This document shows, one piece after another, positions 59,601-64,000 of a stretch of 64,000 nt of DNA. Origin of the DNA: Agrypnia vestita (taxonomy: Eukaryota; Arthropoda; Insecta; Trichoptera; Phryganeidae). The translations under genes were made by a program, and so were the position numbers. Where the stretch lies: NCBI GenBank assembly GCA_016648135.1, contig JADDOH010023080.1, forward strand, positions 124,001 through 188,000, read 5' to 3'. The first letter of the stretch is position 1. Each line of letters starts with the position of its first letter. The notes beneath the pieces are model-generated. The model was not told the DNA's origin, made no database searches, and worked only from the letters and a program-made list of their open reading frames with translations.

Positions 59601-61731
59601 ATAATATAATTATTGCCAAATTCACTAATCATAGCATTTCAAAAAAATGTAAAGAAAATAAATATGTATGTAATAAATACATTGAATTAAAATATTCTTT
59701 CAGAAAATCTCAAATTATATAACTGAACGATTTGAATTCATCGAGTTATATTGACAGTTCCGTAGCCAGTTTACTAACGTTTGGTACATAGATCTCATCA
59801 TATACTCTATATGTTTATAGAGACTTTGGTAGATTTGATATACCTTTGGTAGATTTGATAGCGTGGACAACGAGGGCATCAGGGTGCCCCCCCCGGATCT
59901 CCGGCCCCTCCTCTCCTGACCTCTTGCGCACCAGGTAGCTGGACACGTCCATCTCTAGCAGCAAGTCCACCTCACCCTGTGGGACGCCACTCATTGATAT
60001 CATTTTCAAATTATATTAATATTTATATAAATTAATATTTTACCACAACATTATTCTCATACACAAGGCGTTATCATATCCATGCTTTGGATCATCTTGC
60101 ATCATCTCCGACTAACTTCTAATCTCGTCAGTAACTGGTTTTGCCTCGCCACTTAAAGCCAGTCTACGTACGCCAGCTGCGCGACTTTTCCAAGATAAGA
60201 TTTTTGTTCATGACAACAAATGCTGGATGTCTTTTGGGAACTTTACATGACTTGTGGACGAGCTCGTAGAACGATACTCAATTGTATGTAGAGGACTTGC
60301 TGCGTGTCAGATACTAAACTGTAATTCTATAGACAAATAAGTGTTAAAATACGCATACACAATGAAAAAAAGCATTTTGTAAACAATGCCGATTCTGGTT
60401 TCAGTGTACTCAGCACTGTTTGCTTAGTTTTTATTAAAGATTACACTGCAGACATAATTAAATGTGATATGACTCGACTCTGATGCTACAGCGCAATGTA
60501 TTTCAAATATCAGTACATATATAAAATCAAATGGCTTGTGTGCATTCTTATAGCGTAGAAGACTAAAAACAAGTAACTCAAAAAAATTTGAAGATATGCT
60601 TGTATGTACTTTCTTTGCATACATTCGTAATCAATTATTTAACATCACCTATGCAGTATCCAAATATAAAATATGTTATTTTAAAGTTTAAAACAAATTT
60701 TCAAATGGCATGTTCTTCAGCTGTTTCTGCGGCTCTTACTTGCAAGTGACGTGATTACTAATTTTAATCGAAATAATGACCAAATCATGTCGAAAATGAT
60801 TTAATAATGTATAGTCATCTACTTTACGTAAATGTTGAAAGTTTCAGAGCTTTAGCTGGTCGGGAAGTTGGTAAAAAAATCAAATACAAGATTCCACCGC
60901 AACAAACAGACAGGCAAACAGAGCACGAATGTAATAAAGCCGCACACATACTTCAGTCTCGTTATTAGAATCTGCTTCCCTGCTGCACGGACTGGAGCTG
61001 GCGTTGGTCCTCTGTTCCATATCTGAATCTTCCACGGGAAACTTTCCAGGCTTATTCGGAGAGTGGTGCCAGGAGTCTTCTTCAACATTCTGAAATTTTA
61101 AACGTAGTTGACAAAATACATCTATCTTCAGAAATGGCTAAAAGAACTTCATCAGTAATATCCACCGCCCTAAATTACTCACTTAATAAGCTATAATACG
61201 TCGTTCGTTCTGTTCATCCTTCTAGGCACACATCTCTTTTCCATAAATTTTTATAAAACTAATGCCGCTATGAATTTCCATAAATTTTTATAAAACTAAT
61301 GCCGCTATGAATGAGTGTAAATTGCAAGTAGCAGATGTCCTGAAAGACGAGGGACATTCTGGCTGAAAAACTTAAGGCAATAATGGTTCAGGAAACCCAC
61401 GGTCCAGCTATTTGGAGCTGCTGGTAAAGTGATAATTTATTTAATAAATAAATAAATAATGATGCTAACACCCGATAACCGGATAAGTACTGCACAATTT
61501 TGATAGATAGATAAAGCAGTAGTTTCACCAATTGACATTTCTTTAATTTTGTCTCACCATAAGCAGCGCATCTTCCATTGTATCTGCAGGAGGCGGAGGA
61601 TGGAACTGGAACTTGGGCGCCGGGCTGACCGAGTCCCGCCCGTCCCTTATCACCGGGGCAGGGCTGGAGCTGGGGCTGGGTGCCGCTGGAAGCAGCGGGC
61701 TGACTGGCTTGGCTGGTGACTGAGTAGGTGT
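44473..61731 (-). CDS. C3G: C3G / RapGEF1 Rap guanine-nucleotide exchange factor, 3' part of gene (9 exons, gene span)
   Basis: C3G is a cytosolic exchange factor that is recruited by Crk SH3 domains and loads GTP onto Rap1. Nine minus-strand exons with AG acceptors and GT donors join in phase to 509 codons plus a TAG stop at 44473-44475. Domain order matches the family: a proline/serine-rich segment (codons 1-58), an acidic linker (59-148), the REM domain with FLTTYRTF (about 149-250), and the CDC25 domain from AEQMTLLDAELF to IKPRGG (about 275-500). The CDC25 domain holds the family-typical NNFNSYLALLSALDSAPIRR and PPCIPY segments. The protein N-terminus is missing and must lie beyond 64000 or in exons I did not find. 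Introns carry a DIRS element, SINEs and DNA-transposon repeats. The assignment to C3G rather than another Ras-family GEF rests on the exon-by-exon resemblance and the C-terminal segment. This resemblance is recalled, not searched. Confidence 0.93.
44924..45055 (-). CDS. C3G: C3G exon: CDC25 C-terminal part
   Basis: One base, 43 codons, two bases. The acceptor is TTTTTCAG and the donor is AAAGC|GTATGT. It encodes GLVLQDLTFVHIGNTDLLPD and ends ILENMKRFSK. LxLQDLTFVHxGN is strongly conserved in C3G-type GEFs. Confidence 0.94.
45310..46015. mobile_element. GCATGC-rich non-autonomous DNA element, copy 3, TAA target duplication
   Basis: Left end AGGTACAGATACACATGCTT; right end AAGCATGTGTATCAGTACCT. 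TAA flanks both sides (45307-45309, 46016-46018). Lies in the C3G intron between the exons at 47867 and 45055, in inverted orientation to copies 1 and 2. Its right end is copied into the adjacent 73-bp array. Confidence 0.82.
46011..46431 (+). repeat. 73-bp tandem array, about 5.5 near-identical units
   Basis: The unit contains CTAATAAGCCTGTGTATCAG, TACCTTAATAAAGTAAATAA and AGCTTGTTGGTCTAGTGG. Unit starts recur at 46061, 46134, 46207, 46280 and 46353. The first half is the right end of the neighbouring GCATGC-rich element and the second half is the head of the neighbouring SINE. Units are almost identical, so the expansion is recent. Confidence 0.95.
46408..46563 (+). mobile_element. tRNA-headed SINE with shortened head
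   Basis: AGCTTGTTGGTCCAGTGGAC then GGTGATTCGAGCCCC (B box side), CAGCAAGTTAGTTTTATTTT, GTGTTTAGCTTAATTTGAAA and an A-rich tail. About 20-25 bp between A and B boxes are missing compared with the 57923 copy. Confidence 0.8.
46574..47367. mobile_element. Pogo-type MITE, compound copy, TA target duplication
   Basis: Ends CAATAAAACCCCGTTAATTC and CACGGTTTTACTG with TA flanks. Twice the family length: the block AATAATTTTTAG(C/T)CC(C/T)TT with CAATACRTTT occurs at about 46680 and again at about 47010, so two copies are fused or one is internally duplicated. Confidence 0.7.
47867..48145 (-). CDS. C3G: C3G exon: CDC25 core with catalytic hairpin region
   Basis: One base, 92 codons, two bases. The acceptor is TTGATGCAG and the donor is ATACAT|GTAAGT. 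It encodes KFIKVMKHLRKMNNFNSYLA, then LLSALDSAPIRRLEWQK and ends QPPCIPY. In Ras-family GEFs this stretch forms the core and helical hairpin that opens the GTPase nucleotide site. Confidence 0.95.
48245..48335 (-). mobile_element. Pogo-type MITE end fragment
   Basis: AACATTTTGGGACTCG and TTCGAATTATCGAGGTTGTA then CTG plus TA match the family end. Confidence 0.6.
48452..49140 (+). mobile_element. Dispersed repeat with TCTG/TCCG microsatellite end, copy 2
   Basis: Reverse-complement counterpart of 8252-8674. It starts with a tetranucleotide run (48454-48540), then GTTTGAATTCGAACCC. It ends AGGAACCGGCATGCAAAAGT then TTACAGCTAGT. A tRNA-like insertion accounts for its extra 250 bp. Lies in the C3G intron 48146-49232. 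Confidence 0.7.
48715..48950 (+). mobile_element. tRNA-like SINE inserted in the 48452-49140 repeat
   Basis: ACTTGGTATAGCGGTAGGCT (A box side) and CTGGGGTTCAATTCCCAG (B box; perfect T stem) at about 48797-48857, with weak TTCTA/TAGAA end pairing. It is absent from the 8252-8674 copy. Looks like a tRNA-derived SINE head, different from the 57923 family; not a functional tRNA as far as I can fold it. Confidence 0.55.
49233..49468 (-). CDS. C3G: C3G exon: start of CDC25 catalytic domain
   Basis: 78 codons plus two bases. The acceptor is TTTGTAATCCAG and the donor is CTACTG|GTCAGT. It begins with a QQQQ run, then AEQMTLLDAELFTRIPAPEA and TRFTEHFNKMSY. The AEQ(M/L)TLLDAELF segment is the start of the CDC25 homology domain. 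A second AG lies 9 bases into the exon (QQQ may be optional). The DIRS insertion begins only about 25-65 bases upstream of this acceptor. Confidence 0.92.
49483..49494 (+). repeat. 12-bp direct repeat flanking the DIRS insertion (left copy)
   Basis: AACTTTGTTAGT occurs here and again at 54181-54192, immediately outside the right terminal repeat. The left copy is 36 bp from the left terminal repeat. On the minus strand it contains CTAAC, a good branch-point match, 15-26 bases upstream of the C3G acceptor at 49468. Confidence 0.6.
49531..49620 (+). repeat. Left inverted terminal repeat of the DIRS-like element
   Basis: Its inner 28 bp (49593-49620, starting CTCGACGCCTGGAATCC) are a perfect inverted match to 53916-53943. 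The outer part (TTTAGTGAAATTTAAAATAA and onward) matches the reverse complement of about 54134-54180 with one 4-bp gap. Confidence 0.88.
49954..50937 (+). CDS. Gag-like ORF1 of the DIRS-like element
   Basis: 327 codons starting at the first ATG of the frame (MADEQAPSPVSSNDGSSF). An upstream in-frame GTG at 49924 is an unlikely start in an animal. The N-terminus is polar with a basic cluster SRKRRRVAYDPRVD (possible nuclear signal), then an Ala/Pro-rich stretch, then a more regular helical middle (LERSLAALSNALLAQRETL). I see no zinc knuckle. The frame stops at 50937. The Arg-rich tail expected of such a Gag appears instead in the neighbouring frame at about 50831-51061 (RKPFLPEPRHRERGSGNPNR), so a frameshift near the end is possible. 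It precedes and overlaps the open frame of ORF2. Confidence 0.75.
   Translation: MADEQAPSPVSSNDGSSFEEPSRKRRRVAYDPRVDHLLKQVTALTEALLAGGAAPASTTPPTPEHVAASEPSVEDANASFIQPPPSLRRAKNTLEFGKLSTVVKEPPVPRADPKRIEQISKLQHFDSDEWSGVRYAETQRTYAATPTFVELSVNDDLRRIDNAPTHTGLLERSLAALSNALLAQRETLRDGMQSLVNWASEPGTDLSASALFERIQSMFTSDAPYNKISDDILQIVCGRRAECILNRRKAILEGFKDPFVREGAAKIPPSSGYLFNREELSAYILKNGGPGEGDGLARNPKPGPTVNISAPAVNFSSSSEPGIPPVP
51033..53864 (+). CDS. ORF2 of the DIRS-like element: reverse transcriptase, RNase H, tyrosine recombinase
   Basis: 943 codons. The frame is open from about 50835, with a GTG at 51033 and no early ATG, so the true start is uncertain (readthrough, frameshift or reinitiation from Gag). RT: LVKIDLTQAYFHLP (about 148-160), LPFGLSSAPRMF, and the catalytic VYLDDFLL (YLDD at 214-217). 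RNase H: TTDAADAGW (Asp 376), WHSNQKEAFAVY, LQTDNKTVVAYI, and ADRLSRG. A linker follows with WVFPPPNL. Tyrosine recombinase: STLNTYKPAWDRWQRW, catalytic Arg in MASGRRVQDL (about 773), GSVRSAVAS (Arg about 886), and the nucleophile Tyr about 919 in FRKFYQ. The histidine usual between these motifs is not obvious. About codons 563-620 look out of frame relative to a coherent sequence in the +1 frame. Confidence 0.9.
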   Translation: MTVAAEVEDDARLNNQFWGGRLRRFQSTWKEFGAPPIVLRILKGARIPFVAKPPLVFPTRQLLSSFSTKESRDMSSHIQALKMSGVLERADHSPSFISNLFLTPKSDNSLRPIFNLKALNAFVEAKPFKLFNHFRVPDFLQPKDWLVKIDLTQAYFHLPIAESHRKFLRLYYQGELLQMTCLPFGLSSAPRMFATLSNWLAGLLRKRGIRTVVYLDDFLLANQSRDLLATQAVETVNLFQHLGWCINRDKCVLIPTQKLEFLGITWDTEANQKSLSDRKCSGLRQVLRRPIEAGSCSPKQVLGLLGRLNFANFATPRGRLHCRRLQRFSRQLQRHEPSRQVELPAAVRQDLEWWLEAVGESCPIHEAPFSHFLTTDAADAGWGGQVDDKTISGQWTPEQMRWHSNQKEAFAVYAVIRDHAYLLRGTKTLLQTDNKTVVAYINKEGGTRSLGLLKITRDLLEFIDQQEISLTAQYIPGRYNGIADRLSRGTLLPEWHLLEPATEEIFRIWGRPQIDLFALATAHVVPNYVSLDSTDCSASYLNAFNQHWDYELAWVFPPPNLVPSCAKMGEDILEGRSQTTSKGRANKRKRSEERPDRYVDRVSPTEGVGPPTGSLENSSGWEQAIADWSQEEQQLFRSGWRGSTLNTYKPAWDRWQRWCTTHSVQPHNPPPATVARYLANLFIHEGLAPRTILVHKSAIVSFCGPALDADKISSNFLVRHVLKAISVSGGCTERPPIWNPRVVVEWLRENPPRNSLYDVSRRTAILLIMASGRRVQDLTLLRVTPDRLIDKGDSITLWPAFGAKTDTARHKQSGWRLSASDERNINPLFWIRKLVSLSQPRRKPDMKELFVTTAGEVKPASRTMIGGWIKSILREAGVEATPGSVRSAVASLNWLENYPIEEILSRGNWQSEITFRKFYQREIVDKPKQQCPQSSLAPLFTPI
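52720..52900 (+). pseudogene. Out-of-frame segment of ORF2 (compensating frameshifts)
   Basis: In the +1 frame, positions about 52723-52898 read VPRWEKTFWRADLKQRAKGG then a continuous domain-like sequence with GFPPPRVSDLQLEVWRIAVG, ending in a stop. This is what I expect for the conserved region between RNase H and recombinase of DIRS elements. The main frame over the same bases reads low-complexity, Arg/Ser/Glu-rich residues. One shift near 52715-52730 and an opposite one near 52880-52900 would explain both; they leave the polyprotein open but scramble about 55 residues. Confidence 0.55.
53916..53955 (-). repeat. Inner part of the right inverted terminal repeat
   Basis: Reverse complement of 49581-49620. 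28 bp are perfect (TCTCTCATAATGGATTCCAG and onward), followed by an imperfect AAAACAAAATA stretch. It starts 52 bp after the recombinase stop codon. Confidence 0.88.
53983..54138. repeat. Perfect 74-bp inverted repeat with 8-nt loop inside the right terminal repeat
   Basis: Arms 53983-54056 and 54065-54138 are exact reverse complements; the loop is ATCAAATC. The core reads GATAATGGCCTTACAAGCC then GAAACAGCTGTAAC. The left terminal repeat of the DIRS element lacks it, so it is an insertion or a secondary rearrangement. Perfect arms imply recent origin or sequence homogenisation. Confidence 0.93.
54134..54180 (-). repeat. Outer part of the right inverted terminal repeat
   Basis: Reverse complement of about 49531-49579 with a 4-bp gap (AAATTTAATTTATTTTAAAT core). 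It is separated from the inner part by about 180 bp of inserted sequence that includes the 74-bp palindrome. Confidence 0.8.
54181..54192 (+). repeat. 12-bp direct repeat flanking the DIRS insertion (right copy)
   Basis: Identical to 49483-49494 and directly adjacent to the outer end of the right terminal repeat. It looks like a target-site duplication, which DIRS elements normally do not make. Confidence 0.6.
54193..55345. other. C3G intron, AT-rich, no element resolved
   Basis: No coding frame, and no inverted or tandem repeat seen. Confidence 0.5.
55346..55481 (-). CDS. C3G: C3G exon: end of REM domain
   Basis: One base plus 45 codons. The acceptor is TTTTGTAG and the donor is ATG|GTAATA. 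It encodes MADLDDEMLQLIMDFVYGLV and ends DKYKSKQLM. It continues the helical REM domain in frame from the preceding exon. The downstream intron (49469-55345) is the longest in the window and holds the DIRS element. Confidence 0.9.
55559..56994. mobile_element. 1.44-kb non-autonomous element flanked by TTAA
   Basis: Ends GGCGGTACATACATTTTT and the right end (reverse complement GGCGGTACATTCACTACA) are inverted over about 14 bp. TTAA is on both sides (55555-55558, 56995-56998). TTAA duplication is the hallmark of piggyBac-type transposition, though the termini do not show the usual CCY start. The AT-rich interior has no long frame. Confidence 0.7.
56999..57181. mobile_element. 183-bp foldback element flanked by TTAA
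   Basis: Arms of about 63 bp (CAAATTATGAAATAAAACAT and its inverse), with TTAA at 56995-56998 and 57182-57185. The core is CCTGATAAAGGAAACGGACG then TTTCCAAAACATATAGTGGT, a relative of the hairpin cores at 6374, 13067 and 54065. It directly abuts the 55559-56994 element. Confidence 0.8.
57212..57356. mobile_element. 145-bp MITE, GGGCTGGTTGTTTCAAG family, TTA target duplication
   Basis: Ends GGGCTGGTTGTTTCAAGTTG and CAACTTGAAACAACCGGGCC-type inverse; TTA on both sides (57209-57211, 57357-57359). The inner AAGCATAGATTTTTACG / CGTAAAAATCTGTGCTT pair makes it almost fully palindromic. TWA duplication suggests PIF/Harbinger mobilisation. Confidence 0.88.
57923..58130 (+). mobile_element. tRNA-headed SINE, best-preserved copy
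   Basis: AACTTGTTGGTCTTGTGGTT (A box), CACGGGTTCGAACCACACTC (B box GGGTTCGAACC at 57977-57987), AGCAAGTTAGTCCTATTTTT, AGCATTTAGCTTAGTTTGAA and an A-rich end. The 35-bp spacing between boxes is tRNA-like. In the C3G intron. Confidence 0.88.
58131..59055. other. C3G intron remainder, no feature resolved
   Basis: Contains two short frames without motifs (58066-58263, 58264-58548) that overlap the SINE tail and AT-rich DNA; not considered genes. Confidence 0.5.
59056..59221 (-). CDS. C3G: C3G exon: REM (RasGEF-N) domain
   Basis: Two bases, 54 codons, two bases. The acceptor is GATTACAG and the donor is CTTAC|GTAAGT. It encodes FSYQEAFLTTYRTFVSPPNL and ends RVVGDL. FLTTYRTF is the signature of the REM domain that precedes CDC25 domains. 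Confidence 0.93.
59395..59535 (+). mobile_element. tRNA-headed SINE copy
   Basis: GATTGTTGGTGTAGTGCTTA, GGTGGTTCGAGTCACACTCC, CAAGTTATTCCTATGTTCAT and GCGTTTAGCTTAGTTTGAAA. Diverged A-box side. In the C3G intron between the exons at 59844 and 59221. Confidence 0.8.
59825..59860 (-). repeat. 20-bp tandem duplication across the C3G donor site
   Basis: TTTGGTAGATTTGATA occurs at 59825-59840 and 59845-59860. The second copy (plus-strand order) is the exon end and the first lies just inside the intron. Confidence 0.9.
59844..59976 (-). CDS. C3G: C3G exon: start of REM-proximal region
   Basis: 44 codons plus one base. The acceptor is GTCCCACAG (poor polypyrimidine tract) and the donor is CCAAAG|GTATAT. 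It encodes GEVDLLLEMDVSSYLVRK and ends HAIKSTK. The last 16 coding bases are duplicated just inside the downstream intron (20-bp period, 59825-59860). Confidence 0.85.
59977..60951. other. C3G intron, no element resolved
   Basis: AT-rich, with a modestly GC-richer part at 60100-60260. No coding or repeat signal recognised. Confidence 0.5.
60952..61089 (-). CDS. C3G: C3G exon: linker before REM domain
   Basis: 46 codons in phase 0/0. The acceptor is AAATTTCAG and the donor is GAA|GTATGTG. The peptide starts NVEEDSWHHSPNKPG and ends ADSNNETE; it is acidic and polar and probably disordered. The phase fits both neighbouring exons exactly. Confidence 0.82.
61238..61311 (+). repeat. Tandem duplication of a 37-bp unit in a C3G intron
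   Basis: TTCCATAAATTTTTATAAAA then CTAATGCCGCTATGAA occurs twice, identical. Confidence 0.9.
61558..61731 (-). CDS. C3G: C3G exon: proline-rich segment
   Basis: 58 codons in phase 0/0. The acceptor is AATTGCAG and the donor is ATG|GTGAGA. The peptide is rich in Pro and Ser (SPAKPVSPLLPAAPSPSSSP and a PPPP run), as expected for the SH3-ligand region upstream of the REM domain. It is the most 5' exon I can place, and it does not begin with a start codon. Confidence 0.8.
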
Positions 61732-63180
61732 CTGCAATTACAGTCAAAACAAATTTAATAGCATTAGACTTGTTCGTTTTGACATTGTGTAACCGTTGGA
61801 CATAAAAAACTTTATTTTTGTTTTGACTTAAAAAAATTCTCCATGAGTGTGATGGTCATAAATGCTCCTTAGCGAAAAATATGCAAGGTCTCAGCAATAT
61901 ATGATAAATTTAGTGATCCGTGCTATTTTTTAAAATATTTAATAATTTAAATTTTTTCCGAATGACGAAAATAAATGTTTGTAGTAAAGAATTCTTTTTT
62001 ATTTTTAACATACATTATTTATAACATACAGAATATCAAAATTTAATGACCCTGATAGATAGTCCTAGTGTAATATTAAAGTATAATATAAAAACATATT
62101 ATGACGATTGGAGGAAGAATGTACCTTTGTAATGTAATGGGTTGAGAAATCTTATAATATGAATGCGCTAAAAATGGTGTAAGTATTGCGTGTGTTTCCA
62201 TTGCCAGCACAAAAAAAACAAATGGCGAAATCGTATAAAGTAGCGAGAAGTATGGATTGTTTTAAAATACATACATGCAGATAATATTTAATGTGTAGAA
62301 ATATTATAAACATTAAATATAATTTACTGTGCATTTATAAAAAGAATGTACACACAGGTCGTTTGACTAAAGCTGGCATGTACACATATTTCCCGCCCTG
62401 TCACCCGCGCAAGCGCACGGGGTGAAGTCGCATTGCATATGGATCTCGAAAAATCTCTCTATCTCTCTCACACGCGGTCAAGCTTATGAGCGTGAGAGAG
62501 ACTGTTATTGTTTTGTTTTTACTACTATTACGAAATAATACGAAATACAGGCTGATGTTTTGTTTTATTCCCTGTTTGGTTTGAACCCATCGGTTTTTTA
62601 TCGAATTAATTGTAGAATTTATTATCATACGTGCCGCGGTAATCGGCACATATTCTCTAATATTTCAGTAAATTCTGTCTTACGATTCCAGTAAATTGTC
62701 ATACTATTGGCAAGACGTAGTTTTTTATAAATGTCATAATACTGACGTGGCGTAAGAATTTTAATTATTTTAAAACTAAATGATTAAATAAAACTCAGGG
62801 CGGCATTTGCCGGGCGGCAGCTTTCTAATTGATTGAGTTCATTCATTTCAAACATGTCAAACTTAAAACATCGAAATTGGCGGCAATACAATATTATACA
62901 CACCTGTCAAGATTGGGATAAAGATTTGACATCTCAATATTGCTCAATGCTGCTAGAATAGCACAGATTGTTATACTAAGTGCCTTTAAAAACATTGCAT
63001 TTTTAATTGGTTAAAATAATATAAAACAATTTTTTTTATACATGCTGTATAATAAAATTGCATTAGCGGGAAATCAGTGTACGTGCCAGCTTTAGATAAC
63101 GTAGCAATATTTATACACGTTTACTTCTAGTTTACAATAAACATATACGTGTTTTAGAATAATATGTGAATTTGGCCATT
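61732..63180. other. C3G 5'-side intron sequence, no exon recognised
   Basis: Contains a CT/GAGA-rich patch at about 62450-62500 (TCTCTCTATCTCTCTCACAC and GAGAGAGACTG, partly inverted). Short minus-strand frames at 62152-62334 and 62401-62649 lack splice-bounded coding character. Confidence 0.4.
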
Positions 63181-63189
63181 TCTTATTTT

Positions 63190-63262
63190 GGTGGTGGCCA
63201 ATCCGGTGGCTCATTGGGCATGCGCGGTATGCACAGAATAAAGATGGCGGTATGTGTCAAAC
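63190..63262. promoter_or_regulatory. Promoter-like cluster (CCAAT boxes, NRF1-type site, AAGATGGCGG)
   Basis: Within about 70 bp: GGCCAATCC, CTCATTGGG, GGGCATGCGCGG (NRF1-type core) and AAGATGGCGG (YY1/pho-type). Such clusters mark housekeeping promoters. It could serve an alternative C3G start or a gene to the right; no transcript can be assigned. Confidence 0.35.
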
Positions 63263-64000
63263 GCTTGAAATGTCGATGTTTAACAAATATGTCATTATAG
63301 GAATGTTGTCTCCAAATCAGTTACATATTTAAGCAGCAATTAAAAATGCATAATTAGTATAGCGACTTTGTGCGACATAGCATTATTGGTTTACAATGAA
63401 ATTGTGTTTGACAGATCTTTCTTTAAATTTAGTGCTAGAATATTCTTTTTAAAATGTGATGTTTTGTTTTGGGAAATACGAAAAAAGTTTGTTCCAGAAT
63501 AGAAGAAAAAGCGTCACTTTGAATGTTTTTTAATACGGTTCTCTGGCAAAGAGTGTTAATTTGACAATTTGACAATAAAATTGAAAGCAAGTTTATGTGT
63601 TTTAGAAGCATTTGACGAAAATATTAATTTTAAAACTCAGCTCTGGCTTATTAAGCGGTTACAAATACTTTTGTCTCAATTATATCTAAAGTGAAAAATC
63701 AAGGAACATAATAATTAATAACGACTCTTGCGTGTAAAATAGCCCGTGCGCTGGTTGCCTGTCATACTCCGATTAGCTTAAGTTGTAATTCCAGTAAGTT
63801 AGGAACCGACTGACAACGAAATTATTATATTTAGATAAGACCTATTAGACACCAATGTCCGCGCAGTAGCTACCATAACTGACAGCATGGCCTTGCAGCA
63901 GGTAGACAGCGCGCAGTAGCAGCAGCAATAGCCGCCAATTCCGCCGACCATTGGCATACCGACAGCTGATTGTATACATCAATGGCCGCGTAGCGGCCAT
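63263..64000. other. Right edge of window, no gene recognised
   Basis: GC rises from about 63840. The last 19 bases form a small perfect palindrome, ATGGCCGC GTA GCGGCCAT. Confidence 0.4.

Noticed and set aside
60852..61088. A 78-codon minus-strand frame
   Set aside because: It is an out-of-frame shadow of the C3G exon at 60952-61089.
61388..61747. A 119-codon minus-strand frame
   Set aside because: Shadow of the C3G proline-rich exon; only the phase used in the exon call joins the next exon in frame.

Overview
The window looks like AT-rich genomic DNA of an insect. The evidence is two host genes with arthropod-type intron/exon structure and a dense load of insect-type transposable elements (RTE-like and Jockey-like non-LTR remnants, tRNA-headed SINEs, TA-, TWA- and TTAA-flanked DNA elements, and a DIRS-like tyrosine-recombinase retrotransposon). 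The order or species cannot be fixed from the sequence alone. There are no bacterial-type operons, CRISPR arrays or rRNA genes.

Host genes. (1) An intronless LRRC57-like leucine-rich-repeat gene lies on the plus strand at 20510-21226. It is divergently paired with the first coding exon (20049-20147, minus) of a gene I do not recognise, so the 362 bp between their start codons should be a shared promoter. (2) The 3' part of C3G (RapGEF1, the Crk-bound exchange factor for Rap1) lies on the minus strand. Nine exons between 61731 and 44473 splice in consistent phase into 509 codons plus stop, covering a proline-rich segment, the REM domain and the whole CDC25 catalytic domain. The 5' exons lie beyond base 64000 or were not found.

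Layout. 1-20 kb: no convincing host gene; several GC-richer islands (about 750-1110, 5640-5890, 6850-7345, 8790-9010, 15340-15575, 15950-16480), nested DNA elements and non-LTR fragments. 20-21.3 kb: the divergent gene pair. 21.6-31.3 kb: repeats, including an RTE copy split by another repeat, a GCATGC-rich element, a Jockey-like fragment and a degenerate 1.34-kb DNA transposon. 31.3-41.2 kb: an AT-rich desert. 41.2-44.4 kb: nested DNA elements downstream of C3G. 44.4-64 kb: C3G, whose introns are filled with repeats.

The most notable structure is a DIRS-like element (about 49531-54180) inserted antisense in a C3G intron, very close to a 3' splice site. It has Gag, reverse transcriptase, RNase H and tyrosine recombinase, and inverted terminal repeats of about 90 bp. 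The right repeat is split by a perfect 74-bp palindrome, and the RT/YR polyprotein carries what appears to be a pair of compensating frameshifts. A second notable structure is a 73-bp tandem array (about 46011-46431) whose unit spans the junction between a GCATGC-rich DNA element and a SINE head. I found no clearly new defence or enzymatic system; the interest is in transposon architecture and nesting.
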